Assembly: GCF_000423545.1 (NCBI RefSeq)
Contig: NZ_AUIE01000036.1
Location: forward strand, 1 to 64,000
Origin: Metapseudomonas resinovorans DSM 21078
GTDB taxonomy: Bacteria > Pseudomonadota > Gammaproteobacteria > Pseudomonadales > Pseudomonadaceae
DNA: 64,000 nucleotides
Direction of reading: 5' to 3'
The notes beneath the pieces are model-generated. The model was not told where the DNA came from and made no database searches. It worked only from the letters and a program-made list of their open reading frames with translations. This document shows positions 16,734 to 25,016 of this stretch, in pieces; position 1 is the first letter of the stretch; each line of letters opens with the position of its first letter. A program made the translations under genes and the position numbers.

Positions 16734-17231
16734 CTATTCCGCAGCGGTATCGGCGGCGGGGGCCTGTGTATGCTGTTTCGGCTTTGACTGAAGACGTCGC
16801 GCTTGCCCGCGCTGCCGCGAAGCCTGCCGCTTCGCATGCAGCGCCTGAGCCGCCGTCACCGTGCCAACTGCCTGACCGCTCAAGTCCAGGCGCGGCGCAT
16901 TCTCCGTCATGCTTGCCCAGTATCGACTTCCCTGGCACCAGGTAGCGATGCCCAGCTTGAGTTGTTCGCTGGTGATCCCCAGCAGCTCCAGGTGTTGCTC
17001 GGCATCCTTGAAGATGCCCTCCTTGAGCGGAACCTTGGGGGCCGGATTGACCGGGAAGGCCAATGGGAAGTGCTTCTGCAATCGCCAGATCGCTTCCACC
17101 GCAGGGTCCTGCTCACGAGGCATCGTTGGCGGGGCGGACTTCCGCTTGCGCGGCTTCGAGTTATCGGTCTTTGCCTGCTCTTTTTCAGCCCGCAGGCGGT
17201 CACGCAGCTCAGCTAGTTGTTCAAAACCCAT
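16734..17231 (-). CDS. proQ: ProQ/FinO-family RNA chaperone
   Basis: 165 residues. The ProQ/FinO RNA-binding domain spans about 45-125: LQKHFPLAFPVNP, PLKEGIFKD, LGIATWCQGSRYW and the DLSGQAVGTVTA end. The N-terminal tail is Lys/Arg-rich (KPRKRKSAPP) and the C-terminus is a Gln/Ala/Arg-rich linker (AKRQASRQRGQARR), typical of small pseudomonad ProQ proteins that bind structured sRNAs and mRNA 3' ends. A good chromosomal marker: it ends the mobile region. It appears monocistronic. Confidence 0.9.
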   Translation of the reverse strand: MGFEQLAELRDRLRAEKEQAKTDNSKPRKRKSAPPTMPREQDPAVEAIWRLQKHFPLAFPVNPAPKVPLKEGIFKDAEQHLELLGITSEQLKLGIATWCQGSRYWASMTENAPRLDLSGQAVGTVTAAQALHAKRQASRQRGQARRLQSKPKQHTQAPAADTAAE

Positions 17232-17701
17232 CGTTCAGTTCACAGCGTCATGGTTGATTCGTGCGGCAAGGTTATCTCATACAGTCTTTTGGAACAGCCT
17301 AATCAGTCGTCGGCACGATCAAGGCAAGTGATCGCGGCATCCCAGTCGCTCGCCGACGAGCAATGGAGCGGCAGGGTATGCGGCAGTTCCGGTCTGGATG
17401 GAGGACAAGGGGCTGCTTCGGGCCGACTCCGGTCTGTCGCGGCCGGCAGCAGTCGACCCAAAACGGCCGGTGAGAACGCAGAAACCGGCCAATAGCCGCC
17501 GGAAGCAATAGACAGCATGGGGCGCTAGAGGCTCTCTGGACTTAAGAACAGAGGCGGTGCTGCAGGCTTGAGGGTATGGACGGTCCGACATCCCCGAAAC
17601 ATGCAATGGCATCGGCCCATAGCGCCGAGAACATCCCGAGAGAGCCAGGGAAGCGGCAAGCCCTGAGGGCTCGCCGTCGTTCAGTTGATTGCGGCTGTCG
17701 A
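17232..17701. other. 470-base region without a supported gene
   Basis: Several 60-100-codon readings cross it on both strands but none has a domain, codon bias or ribosome site worth accepting. The middle (17430-17500) has the GGCCGGCAGCAGTCGACCC / ACGGCCGG word pattern often seen in degenerate pseudomonad intergenic DNA. Confidence 0.4.
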
Positions 17702-18484
17702 TTACAGCGTTGAGATGGTACCGCCGTCGATACGGTGCTCGGATCCTGAGATCGAGGCGGCACGGGGGGACGCGAGGAAGACGATCAGATCGGCAACCTC
17801 TTGAGGCTTGGCCGGCCTACCCAGTGGGATTCCGCCTATCGACTCCATGACAGTTCGTTTGCCTCCTTCGTAGTCCGTTCCTGCCTGGGCAGCCAACCGC
17901 TCTGCCAGTCTTACGGACGCCTCGGTCTCAATCCACCCTGGCGCGACGCTCAGCACACGAACCCCCTTGGGCGTTACTTCTCTTGCAAGGGATTTGCTGT
18001 AGGTGGTGAGCGCTGCCTTGGCGGCGGCGTAGGCGGTGGTGGACTCAGGCAGAGGCATCATGCGCTGGATCGAGCTCACATGGATGATGACGCCTGAGCC
18101 CTGGGCAAGCATGGATGGCAATAGCGCGCGATCCAGGCGTACGGCAGGCATCAGATTCAAGTTCAGCTCTGCTAGCCACTGCTCGTCACTGATGGCGGCA
18201 AAGCCACCACCAGGAGTGCCTGAACCACCGACCACGTTAATCACGATATCGACACCACCCCAGCTCTGGAGCACAGTCTGCGCGACGTGAGCCACGCCTT
18301 GTGCCGTTGTCAGATCGGCACCGATATAGGTGACGCCATCCACAGGTCGTACTGACACGTCGCGCGCCGATGTTGCCACCCGGGCGCCAGCCTCCACGAG
18401 GGTCTGCACGACTGCAGCGCCAAGGCCCATCGTGCCGCCGGTGACGACTGTGCGCAGGCCATTGAGTTGAAGGTCGAAGCTCAT
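17702..18484 (-). CDS. SDR-family NAD(P)-dependent oxidoreductase
   Basis: 260-residue classical short-chain dehydrogenase/reductase. Rossmann motif TGGTMGLG replaces TGxxxGIG near 17-24; NVVGG stands for the NNAG motif (about 86), the catalytic Ser is in HVSSIQRM, and Tyr/Lys in YAAAKAAL. The C-terminus has the usual GSEHRIDGG cofactor-loop end. Substrate not predictable. Its start overlaps the stop of the SnoaL-like gene by four bases, so the two are co-transcribed, divergent from and probably controlled by the LysR regulator at 18909. Confidence 0.9.
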   Translation of the reverse strand: MSFDLQLNGLRTVVTGGTMGLGAAVVQTLVEAGARVATSARDVSVRPVDGVTYIGADLTTAQGVAHVAQTVLQSWGGVDIVINVVGGSGTPGGGFAAISDEQWLAELNLNLMPAVRLDRALLPSMLAQGSGVIIHVSSIQRMMPLPESTTAYAAAKAALTTYSKSLAREVTPKGVRVLSVAPGWIETEASVRLAERLAAQAGTDYEGGKRTVMESIGGIPLGRPAKPQEVADLIVFLASPRAASISGSEHRIDGGTISTL

Positions 18485-18807
18485 GCCGTGATCTCCAGCG
18501 ATGCGATCAGGCCGCGTTCAAGACGAAAGCGGTACGACAGAACGATCGGGCTGCCAGGAAAGTTGCCGGTGACGTTGGCGCGGACGAGTTGGAATCCGTC
18601 CTCTCGCTCAATGGCAAAGGGCACGCTCGTCGCGCTGTACTTGGCCGATGCCTCGGCCATAAAGGCCTTGATGGCGTTGATGCCCGTGTAGGTATGACCG
18701 TCGTCCTTCATGACGGCTTGCGCCGTGAAGCAATGTGCCAATGCCTCAGGGTTGTGTTCGGCAGCGAAGTACGCAGCAATTGGCTCGGGCAGGGTCAAGG
18801 TATGCAT
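18481..18807 (-). CDS. SnoaL/NTF2-like fold protein
   Basis: 108 residues with the NTF2/SnoaL-like pattern: PEPIAAYFAAEHNPEALAHCFT, VMKDDGHTYTG and a C-terminal strand region SYRFRLERGLIASLEI. Such small cone-shaped proteins are isomerases, hydrolases or ligand binders; the specific activity is unknown. It precedes the SDR gene with an ATGA overlap and shares a divergent promoter region with the LysR gene, suggesting one small catabolic or stress unit. Confidence 0.85.
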   Translation of the reverse strand: MHTLTLPEPIAAYFAAEHNPEALAHCFTAQAVMKDDGHTYTGINAIKAFMAEASAKYSATSVPFAIEREDGFQLVRANVTGNFPGSPIVLSYRFRLERGLIASLEITA

Positions 18808-18868
18808 GTTGTTGGCTCCATGGGGTCAGGACAGCCTTAGGATGCGTACCGGACAGAATTAATTGAAT

Positions 18869-18878
18869 ATTCTAGAAT
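18869..18878. promoter_or_regulatory. Palindrome in the LysR / SnoaL divergent promoter region
   Basis: ATTCTAGAAT is a perfect 10-bp palindrome midway between the divergent starts at 18807 and 18909, within an AT-rich patch. Its place fits a LysR-type regulator site. Confidence 0.4.
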
Positions 18879-18908
18879 CTGGATGGACTGTGTAGAAATG
18901 AATACATA

Positions 18909-19841
18909 ATGCGTGGATCCGAATTTGCTGAGCTAAAAGCCTTTGTGGCCGTCGTGGAGCGTCAGAGCTTCGCGCGGGCCGCAGAGCATCTGGGCCTATC
19001 ACCCTCTGCACTCAGCCAGACCATTCGACAGCTCGAAGGTCGCATTGGCGCACGCCTGCTCAATCGCACGACCCGAAGCGTCGCGCCATCGACGAGTGGC
19101 GAGCTGCTCTACAGGCGTATCGCCCCCTTGTTTCGAGAGATGGCTGTTGCCGTCGCCGAAGCCAGTGAGGCAACAGGACAGATAAGCGGCACGCTGCGTA
19201 TCAATACGCTGGGGATCGCCGCGAGAACCCTCATTGCGCCCCGGCTGGCAGGCTTCCATCAGGCACACCCTGATGTGGTGCTCGACATCGTGGTCGACGA
19301 CGCACTGGCCGATATCGTTCTTGGCCGTTTTGACGCGGGCATCCGTGTGGGTGGCCGGCTTGAGAAAGACATGGTGGCCGTCCGCCTCACCCCAGACCTG
19401 AACATGGTCGCTGTGGCATCTCCGGACTACCTCGCACGTCGAGGCATCCCCCAGTCACCTGCTGAGTTGCAGGATCATGCATGCATCAACTGGCGGCTGC
19501 AGATGGACGGTAGGCCCTATCGCTGGGAGTTCCAGGAACGGGGGCAGCCGCTGGAAGTGGCGGTCGACGGCCCCGTCGTCACCAATCACCCTGACATCGG
19601 CATCACTGCCGCTCTACACGGGCTCGGCATTGCCTATCATTTCGAGAAAGAAGGCGTGGGTGAGCTTTTGGCCCAGGGACGGCTGATCCAAGTCCTTGCT
19701 GACTGGTCGATCTCGCGTCCAGGGCTGTTCCTCTATTACCCGAATAGGCAACACCGGCCAGCCGCCCTGGGTGCGTTCATAGACTGTCTATTGGATCGCA
19801 ACCCGTTCGATCAGCCCTGTTCCGAAACCCATCGACGATAA
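18909..19841 (+). CDS. LysR-family transcriptional regulator
   Basis: 310 residues. N-terminal winged helix-turn-helix: ELKAFVAVVERQSFARAAEHLGLSPSALSQTIRQLE, followed by LLNRTTRSVAPS. The periplasmic-binding-protein-like effector domain runs from ~90 to 295, with LRINTLGIAARTLIAP and the FDAGIRVGG segment typical of the large AaeR/CrgA-like LysR branch. Divergent from the SnoaL-SDR operon, its likely target. Confidence 0.93.
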   Translation: MRGSEFAELKAFVAVVERQSFARAAEHLGLSPSALSQTIRQLEGRIGARLLNRTTRSVAPSTSGELLYRRIAPLFREMAVAVAEASEATGQISGTLRINTLGIAARTLIAPRLAGFHQAHPDVVLDIVVDDALADIVLGRFDAGIRVGGRLEKDMVAVRLTPDLNMVAVASPDYLARRGIPQSPAELQDHACINWRLQMDGRPYRWEFQERGQPLEVAVDGPVVTNHPDIGITAALHGLGIAYHFEKEGVGELLAQGRLIQVLADWSISRPGLFLYYPNRQHRPAALGAFIDCLLDRNPFDQPCSETHRR

Positions 19842-20201
19842 GCGCGAGGCAAGGAGTAGCGGGAAATATGACATTGAGCATCTCGAAGCAACAGGGGACG
19901 CGACGGTAGCTATTGAGCGCTTGTCGAGACCATTGACCCCTAGGGAGTGGGGACGTTCAGGAGTAAACGAAAGGGCCGATGAGCATTGTTCACCGGCCCT
20001 TTTTATTGCAGGCTTCAAAAGAGCGCCATTTCTTCCACGCTGCATCGCTAGCTCTCACCCCGAAAAAAGAACCGCAGATCAGACGTAGCTAATCCGCGGT
20101 TAGAGGGCTTGGCAGACTTCAGCGCACCGACGCAAAAGCACTGAAGAGGTTGCCACGCCAATGCACATTTCTAACCAGTCGACCGATTTGGAGGCACCGT
20201 C
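19842..20201. other. 360-base intergenic region with a terminator
   Basis: Contains the terminator at 19970-20004. The rest shows no ORF, and the last bases carry GGAGG for the gene at 20202. Confidence 0.4.
19970..20004 (+). terminator. Rho-independent terminator after the LysR gene
   Basis: AAAGGGCCGATGA - GCATTG - TTCACCGGCCCTTTTT. Nearly the same hairpin and leading GGAGTAA word occur at 16341-16392. Confidence 0.75.
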
Positions 20202-20393
20202 ATGTCAGTGAAAGTCGAACATCCGACCAGTCAGAGTGAAGAGCTCTGGACAGTCCGCTTTGGTGTCCGCCGGGCGCAATTTCGCCATGAGCGTTGCGCC
20301 AGGGATTTCGCGGCCAAACTCAAGCAACGGATCGAGGCATCGCATAGCTATCCGCGGATAGCGGCTAGTGACCTTGGTCGGCCAGCCAGATGA
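20202..20393 (+). CDS. Small conserved-looking protein, unknown function
   Basis: 63 residues; ATG with GGAGG at good spacing. The stop overlaps the next gene's start as ATGA, which supports it being real and translationally coupled to the cysteine-cluster protein. Sequence is charged (LWTVRFGVRRAQFRHERCARDFAAKLKQ) with one conserved-looking Cys. No family recognised. Confidence 0.6.
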   Translation: MSVKVEHPTSQSEELWTVRFGVRRAQFRHERCARDFAAKLKQRIEASHSYPRIAASDLGRPAR

Positions 20394-20743
20394 GCTGCAC
20401 CAGTCGAAAGATCGACCAGTTGCGCCGGCAGATCCCGGCTTTCGCCTGCGAGCCCGGCTGCCACGATTGCTGCGGGCCGGTAACCGCGTCGTCCGAGGAA
20501 ATGTCACGACTACCGGTGAAAAGCGACGCCGAGCATGACGCGGCTCTTGCGCAGTGGAACTGCGTACATCTTGGCCCGCAGGGCTGCGAAGCCTACGAGC
20601 AGCGCCCGTTAATCTGCCGCTTGTTCGGGACTACCCCGAGCTTGGCCTGCCCGCGCGGCCGTGGGCCGGAAACATCGACGGAGGCGCATGTTGTACGCCA
20701 GGTGCATGAGCTGATTGCCAGCACCCGCCAAGTGCTTGTTTAG
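20390..20743 (+). CDS. YkgJ-family cysteine-cluster protein
   Basis: 117 residues. Cysteine pattern CEPGCHDCCG near 20-29, then NCVHLGPQGCEAYEQRPLICRLFG near 63-86, the signature of the CxxCxxCC / YkgJ family that probably binds a zinc ion or an Fe-S cluster. Function in bacteria is not established. Coupled by ATGA overlap to the 63-residue gene before it. Confidence 0.85.
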   Translation: MSCTSRKIDQLRRQIPAFACEPGCHDCCGPVTASSEEMSRLPVKSDAEHDAALAQWNCVHLGPQGCEAYEQRPLICRLFGTTPSLACPRGRGPETSTEAHVVRQVHELIASTRQVLV

Positions 20744-20814
20744 CCGGCCAGCGTAAAGTGCATTGGAGAACGAAGCGAGAAGTTGGGGCGAGTGAGCGGG
20801 GGAAGGGCTTTGTT

Positions 20815-20842
20815 TGGTGGATGAAAAGAGCGTCATCCACCA
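20815..20842. repeat. Hairpin with GGATGAAAAG-CGTCATCC core
   Basis: TGGTGGATGA - AAAGAGCG - TCATCCACCA, a perfect 10-bp stem. A variant with a weaker stem, GGCGGATGAAAAGTGCGTCATCCCCC, is found at about 34284-34310. It looks like a dispersed extragenic element. Confidence 0.55.
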
Positions 20843-20959
20843 GACGCACTAATAAATCCACGTGGCTAGAACCCATTCGATATCGACTCCAGTCAACGAC
20901 TACCAGTCGCTACGCCAGCCAGCATCCCGGGGCCGCCTACTTCCCCGGCTGAAGAACGG

Positions 20960-20986
20960 CCCGCCCGCGAGTTTGTCGCGGGCGGG
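20960..20986. terminator. Strong GC hairpin between convergent genes
   Basis: CCCGCCCGCGA - GTTTG - TCGCGGGCGGG, a perfect 11-bp stem between ykgJ-like (rightward) and hsp20 (leftward). No T-run follows, so termination activity is only probable. Confidence 0.5.
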
Positions 20987-21043
20987 TAGTCCAGGTGACG
21001 AGGGTTGTCCCTTGCCTGTGACGGATAAGATGAGGTCGCAGTA

Positions 21044-21547
21044 TCAACCCGAGCGAACCTCGACGCGCCTGCCACGCGCGCGCTCTTCCTTGGGCAGTTC
21101 GATACGCAGCACACCGTTACTGCATCTGGCTCTGGCCTTCTCGGCAATGACCGGAGCGGGAAGCTGGAAGGTGCGCCGGAAACTGCCGAAGGTGCACTGC
21201 CGGACGCGATAACGCCCATTGCCCTGCTCCTGCTCGATGCGCTTTTCACCGCGAATGATCAGGGCATCTCCCCGCACTTCAAGATTCAGATCCTCCTTCA
21301 CCATTCCGGGTACCTCGAGGCGAACGACGACCTGGTCGCCATCCTCGTAAAGATCGCCGGCCAGCAATCCCCAGTTCGATGCGAGTGTGGGTGGTGAAGT
21401 GCCATCTTCCAGTGCGCTCCTGCTCCGATTGATGGGCGTGAAACGCGTCAGCGCCTCGCTGGCACGCTCACGAAGCTGGCGCCAGCCCTCACCCAGTGAA
21501 TGCCAGGTTTCCTCCAGGCCATGCTTGAGTTCAGCTAGTTTGTCCAT
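21044..21547 (-). CDS. Small heat-shock protein, Hsp20/alpha-crystallin family
   Basis: 167 residues from ATG 21547 with GGAGG seven bases upstream. An N-terminal helical arm (LKHGLEETWHSLGEGWRQL) precedes the alpha-crystallin domain at ~65-155: RLEVPGMVKEDL, LIIRGEKR, and the terminal NGVLRIELPK motif. ATP-independent holdase that binds unfolding proteins. Last of three tandem Hsp20 genes on this strand, about 27 bases after the previous one. The longer N-terminal arm distinguishes it from the other two. Confidence 0.92.
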   Translation of the reverse strand: MDKLAELKHGLEETWHSLGEGWRQLRERASEALTRFTPINRSRSALEDGTSPPTLASNWGLLAGDLYEDGDQVVVRLEVPGMVKEDLNLEVRGDALIIRGEKRIEQEQGNGRYRVRQCTFGSFRRTFQLPAPVIAEKARARCSNGVLRIELPKEERARGRRVEVRSG

Positions 21548-21574
21548 GGGGTCGACCTCCACACACTCAAGGCC

Positions 21575-21946
21575 CTATTCGCTTTTCACGACGATCTTGC
21601 GCGGCTGGGCATGCGCATGCTTGGGAACGCGCAAGTTCAGCACGCCGTCTCGTAGCTCAGCGTCGATCTGGGTGGTATCCAGCTCGGAACTCAAGGTAAA
21701 GGCTCGCCGGAATCGCGACAGCTGGACCTCAGCGTAGACGGCCTCCAGCTGTTCGGACATCTCCGGCATGATCTCCCCTTCCAGCACAAGCGTGTCACCT
21801 TCCACATTGACCACGAGACGCTCCTTGGGTACGCCCGGAAGGTCCGCAAACAATTGGATTCCGTTGTCGTCTTCGAAGACATCGACACGCGGCAGCAGTG
21901 TTTGGGTTTCAGTCTCGCCGCGCACGACCGCTTGCTTGTCGTTCAT
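21575..21946 (-). CDS. Small heat-shock protein, Hsp20/alpha-crystallin family (short)
   Basis: 123 residues; nearly all alpha-crystallin domain (LFADLPGVPKERLVV, LVLEGEI, DGVLNLRVPK) with a very short N-terminal arm and a basic tail. Middle gene of the Hsp20 trio. Short sHsps often form smaller oligomers or mixed assemblies with longer partners, so co-assembly with the neighbours is possible. Ribosome site AGGAGG lies just upstream. Confidence 0.92.
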   Translation of the reverse strand: MNDKQAVVRGETETQTLLPRVDVFEDDNGIQLFADLPGVPKERLVVNVEGDTLVLEGEIMPEMSEQLEAVYAEVQLSRFRRAFTLSSELDTTQIDAELRDGVLNLRVPKHAHAQPRKIVVKSE

Positions 21947-21973
21947 GGTGATTCCTCCTTCAAACCGATGCTG

Positions 21974-22429
21974 TTACTGAATGGCTATGCGCCTGGGTTG
22001 CGCAGCCTCCCGCCGAGGCAGAGAGATGCGCAGAACGCCGTCGCAATAGTGAGCCTCGACCTTGTCGGTATCGACCTCATCGTTGAGGCTCACCGTGCGC
22101 TTGAAGCGTCCGGAATAACGCTCGTTGGCGTACACGGAGCAATTGCTCTCATCCGTGCTGCGCGCGGGTCGGCGCTCGCCGGATATCGATAGCAACCCTC
22201 GGTGAATCTGCAGGTCGAGGTCGTTCGGATCGACACCAGGAACGAAGGCGTAGACCTCCATGCTGGACGGTGTGCTTCCCACGTTGATCGCAGGAAAAGC
22301 ACCGCTGGCCAGGGCACGAATGCTGCCCGGACGCCCGAGACCCGGTCCCAGGACTTGTTGCAGTTCGCGCTGCAGCCTCTCGAACTCGGCAATAGGATCG
22401 CTCGACAGATTAAGAAGGGACTCGTACAT
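21974..22429 (-). CDS. Small heat-shock protein, Hsp20/alpha-crystallin family (IbpA-like)
   Basis: 151 residues; ATG at 22429 with GGAGG six bases upstream, which excludes the longer open frame. The IbpA-like N-terminus (LLNLSSDPIAEFERLQRELQ) is followed by a crystallin domain: VYAFVPGVDPNDLDLQI, LLSISGERR, FKRTVSLNDEVD and DGVLRISLPRRE. First gene of the trio and nearest the heat-shock-like promoter at 22508-22537. Confidence 0.92.
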   Translation of the reverse strand: MYESLLNLSSDPIAEFERLQRELQQVLGPGLGRPGSIRALASGAFPAINVGSTPSSMEVYAFVPGVDPNDLDLQIHRGLLSISGERRPARSTDESNCSVYANERYSGRFKRTVSLNDEVDTDKVEAHYCDGVLRISLPRREAAQPRRIAIQ

Positions 22430-22507
22430 GACAAACCTCCTCCCGGCTGACGGACATGATCTCGAACAGAAGGCTCGAAGCTCCCGGCTCCAGCCCCTGT
22501 CGACGTG

Positions 22508-22537
22508 AAATATGTAAACGATTTCGAGGTTTTCAAG
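22508..22537 (-). promoter_or_regulatory. Candidate sigma32 promoter of the hsp20 operon
   Basis: On the minus strand CTTGAAA (22537-22531) matches the sigma32 -35 exactly, and TTACATAT, about 13 bases on, is a fair match to CCCCATnT. It is about 80-110 bases upstream of the first Hsp20 start. Confidence 0.55.
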
Positions 22538-23173
22538 TCCTGGCTTAAACGAATATGGAATTAGATATTCCCCCCCTTTGCACGTTGAATCTTTGCCCTG
22601 GCCCCACTGGATGTAGCCCGGGGAACGGCTCAAATCCGGGATTCTCGAGCTCGGTCAAGTTCGACGATGAAGCCAAACACGCCTCGCCTTTACTCGTGCG
22701 GGCCGGCCCTAAAAGCCGGGCAGGGGCGGCAAGTCTTTGGCAGCTCACCAGCGTGAGGCTGGAGCCTTTGGACAACGGGCTTGAGCTTCTCGGCGATGAC
22801 CTTGGCAACCGCTTTTCTTGGCTTCGTCCGCAAGCGCCTCACTCACAGCGCGAATGATTGCGGGTGGCATCCCCCCTACCCGGCTTCCCCTTGCGCAATC
22901 AGCCAAATCCCACAGACCAACAGCGTTGCCGCTTCCGCGGGCCATCCATAGGCTCTGTCTCCGGCGCCTAAGAAACGCACTAACCAGAGCGGTCCTCCGC
23001 ACCCGACAGCCATGCGGCTTTTTTGTGCTCGCGGCATAATCGCGCCCGCACAAAACCTCTGCTCTGTCGGGAGTGGACTAATACAAGACCCGAAAGGGAA
23101 ATATGTCCGGCCCGTCTCTGGTGGGTTTCTTAGCTCCCGACTCCCATCACGCCGTAAGAAGCGACCAGAGGTA
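22538..23173. other. Intergenic region with decayed sequence
   Basis: No confident gene. On the minus strand (22860-22700) VAKVIAEKLKPVVQRLQPHAG reads well for ~50 codons from a possible GTG, and another frame (MPPAIIRAVSEALADEAKK) joins it by a one-base shift; this may be a frameshifted small gene. TAGCCCGGGGAACGG...AAATCCGGG (22614-22641) resembles a common pseudomonad extragenic repeat. Confidence 0.35.
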
Positions 23174-23689
23174 ATGGATATGCCCGAGTTCCCCCAGTTT
23201 CACCCCGCCCCTCCCGCCAACGCCGAAGTCCTGATGCCCGCCCGGTTCATCCGCCACAAGCGCCAATTGCGCGCAGTGCTGCTGGATGAGGAGCCGTGGT
23301 TTGCCGTCAGCGATCTGGCGCGGCTGATCAACCACGCACCGCTGACCGAGCGCGTGCAGCGCAATCTGGACGAAGACCAATTTCAGCGCGCCTGGATGCG
23401 CAACAGCCATGGCGAGTTCGAGCAGGAGCTGCTGGTCAGCGAGTCCGGCGTCTATGCGGTGCTGATCCTCTACTACCACCCGGAAAACCGCTGCATCCGC
23501 CAATGGCTCACCCATGAGGTGATTCCGCGCCTGCGGGAAGAGGAACGCTTCGACGGCCACGGCCCCCACCGCGAGCTGATCCAGTGGCAGGACCGCAAAA
23601 TCGAGGTGCTGCACTGGCAAGGCAAAGCGTGGCTGTACTTTGGCGACTGCCCGAACCTGTTGCAGCGCCCGCCCTACGTGATTGGCTAG
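23174..23689 (+). CDS. BRO-N domain protein
   Basis: 171 residues from ATG 23174 (AGAGG upstream); a longer frame upstream lacks support. The BRO-N fold occupies ~20-130: RFIRHKRQLRAVLLDEEPWFAVSDLARLI, LVSESGVYAVLILY, RQWLTHEVIPRLR. BRO-N domains occur in phage antirepressors and bind DNA; in pseudomonads such genes are often solitary. The C-terminal part (IQWQDRKIEVLHWQGKAWLYF) is not an antirepressor domain I recognise. A short degenerate copy of its central sequence occurs at 34313-34363. Confidence 0.85.
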   Translation: MDMPEFPQFHPAPPANAEVLMPARFIRHKRQLRAVLLDEEPWFAVSDLARLINHAPLTERVQRNLDEDQFQRAWMRNSHGEFEQELLVSESGVYAVLILYYHPENRCIRQWLTHEVIPRLREEERFDGHGPHRELIQWQDRKIEVLHWQGKAWLYFGDCPNLLQRPPYVIG

Positions 23690-23702
23690 CAGGATGAAGT
23701 CT

Positions 23703-23766
23703 CTGTAGGAGCGAGCTTGCTCGCGAACAGTCCGCGCCGATCTTTCGCGAGCAAGCTCGCTCCTAC
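23703..23766. repeat. REP-type inverted repeat pair
   Basis: TGTAGGAGCGAGCTTGCTCG and its inverse CGAGCAAGCTCGCTCCTACA face each other 24 bases apart, the classic Pseudomonas extragenic palindromic element. It sits between convergent genes. Confidence 0.85.
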
Positions 23767-23894
23767 AACTGCGGCGGTGAAGCAGGCGCAGACATCATGC
23801 GCCGATTGCGACCGTCCAGCGGCCCACGGCAAATCCACGTACCCGGTGCGTGGCCCCTTGCTCGTCAAGGGCAGCTTGTTGCGTTAGCAGAGCA

Positions 23895-24782
23895 TCAGGT
23901 CGAGGCCTGCAGGTGCACCCTGGTTTCGCGAATGTCCTTGGCGGGCGAGGTGCCGAACATTCGACCGTATTCCCGTGTGAACTGCGGGACGCTCTCGTAT
24001 CCGACGTCGGACGCGGCTTTGCTGATCGCAGTGCCTTCGAGCATGGAGCGCCTGGCTTCGATCAGCCGCAGCTGCTTTTGAAACTGCAGCGGGGTCAGCG
24101 AGGTAATGGCGCGGAAGTGGGCATGGAACGCGGAAATGCTCATTCCTGCAGCTTCTGCAAGTTGCTCCATTCGTAACGGCTTGGCGAAGTCGGCACGGAT
24201 CCTGGCAACTGCGCGGCCGACGCGCTGGGCATGGCTGTTGGTGACCCCGAGTGAGCGAATCGCGCTGCCGTGCTTGCCCGACAGCAACCAGTAATGCAGT
24301 TCGCGCAGGAGTTGCTTCCCCAGCACCGGAACGGAGGCAGGGCGTTCCAATAGGCGAATCAGGCGACGCGCCGCGTCCGCGACCTCCGCGTCGGTCGGCT
24401 CCACCCGGACGGGCGCTCCAATGGAGAAGGGCGCCGCCCCCATCTCGACCACGAGTGATTCGATCAGCGCAGGGTCCAGCTCAACGACGAAGGAGTAGTA
24501 CGGCTCGCCGAGGGAGGCTCGGGTGATCTGGCTGACCGTCGGCACATCGGTCGTGATCAGCAGCGACTCACCTGCACTGAAATCGAAGGTGCTGCTGCCC
24601 ATCGCGACACGCTTGCCCCCTTGAAGTACCAGGGCAACCAGCGGTTTCGAGATCGCATATTGCAGCGGTGTGGGCATCGTCTCCCGGAGGATGACCAGTC
24701 CGGGAAATGGCGTCTGCGCGACTCCATTCCTGTGGTTCGCGTCGGCATAGCGGCGTGCGGCTTCGAGCAGATTGTTCGTCAT
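23895..24782 (-). CDS. AraC-family transcriptional regulator
   Basis: 295 residues from ATG 24782; the upstream extension is not needed. An N-terminal AraC_N-type (Pfam AraC_N) sensor region (PLQYAISKPLVALVLQGGKRV, GESLLITTDVPTVSQI) precedes the C-terminal double helix-turn-helix (~190-290): MEQLAEAAGMSISAFHAHFRA, LTPLQFQKQLRL, DVGYESVPQFTREYGRMFG. Divergent from the SDR gene at 25017, its probable target, as commonly seen for this subfamily. Confidence 0.93.
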   Translation of the reverse strand: MTNNLLEAARRYADANHRNGVAQTPFPGLVILRETMPTPLQYAISKPLVALVLQGGKRVAMGSSTFDFSAGESLLITTDVPTVSQITRASLGEPYYSFVVELDPALIESLVVEMGAAPFSIGAPVRVEPTDAEVADAARRLIRLLERPASVPVLGKQLLRELHYWLLSGKHGSAIRSLGVTNSHAQRVGRAVARIRADFAKPLRMEQLAEAAGMSISAFHAHFRAITSLTPLQFQKQLRLIEARRSMLEGTAISKAASDVGYESVPQFTREYGRMFGTSPAKDIRETRVHLQAST

Positions 24783-25016
24783 GAATGGAATCTTGCCGGT
24801 AAGTCGATACAGATCAATACGAGCCGGAAGAATTGGCAACAACCAAATAGGAATAGGCAAAGGAAGTGGTTAAGTCTTCTTGAGATACCTGCGTGATCTT
24901 CATGTGCAAGTGCTGCCTCGTATTAATAGGCAAGACATGTCGATAATCACGCAACCTGGAAAGGTCATCGCTCCCCATAGTTGCAGCACCTGCAACGTCC
25001 ACCCCAGGAGACCCCG

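Larger units (their letters stand above)
20744..21043. other. Region between convergent genes with two hairpins
   Basis: No gene. Two palindromes (20815-20842 and 20960-20986), listed separately, account for the visible structure. Confidence 0.4.

Noticed and set aside
17217..17495. 92-codon rightward ORF after proQ
   Set aside because: Low-complexity Ser/Gly/Ala reading in degenerate intergenic DNA; no start signal.
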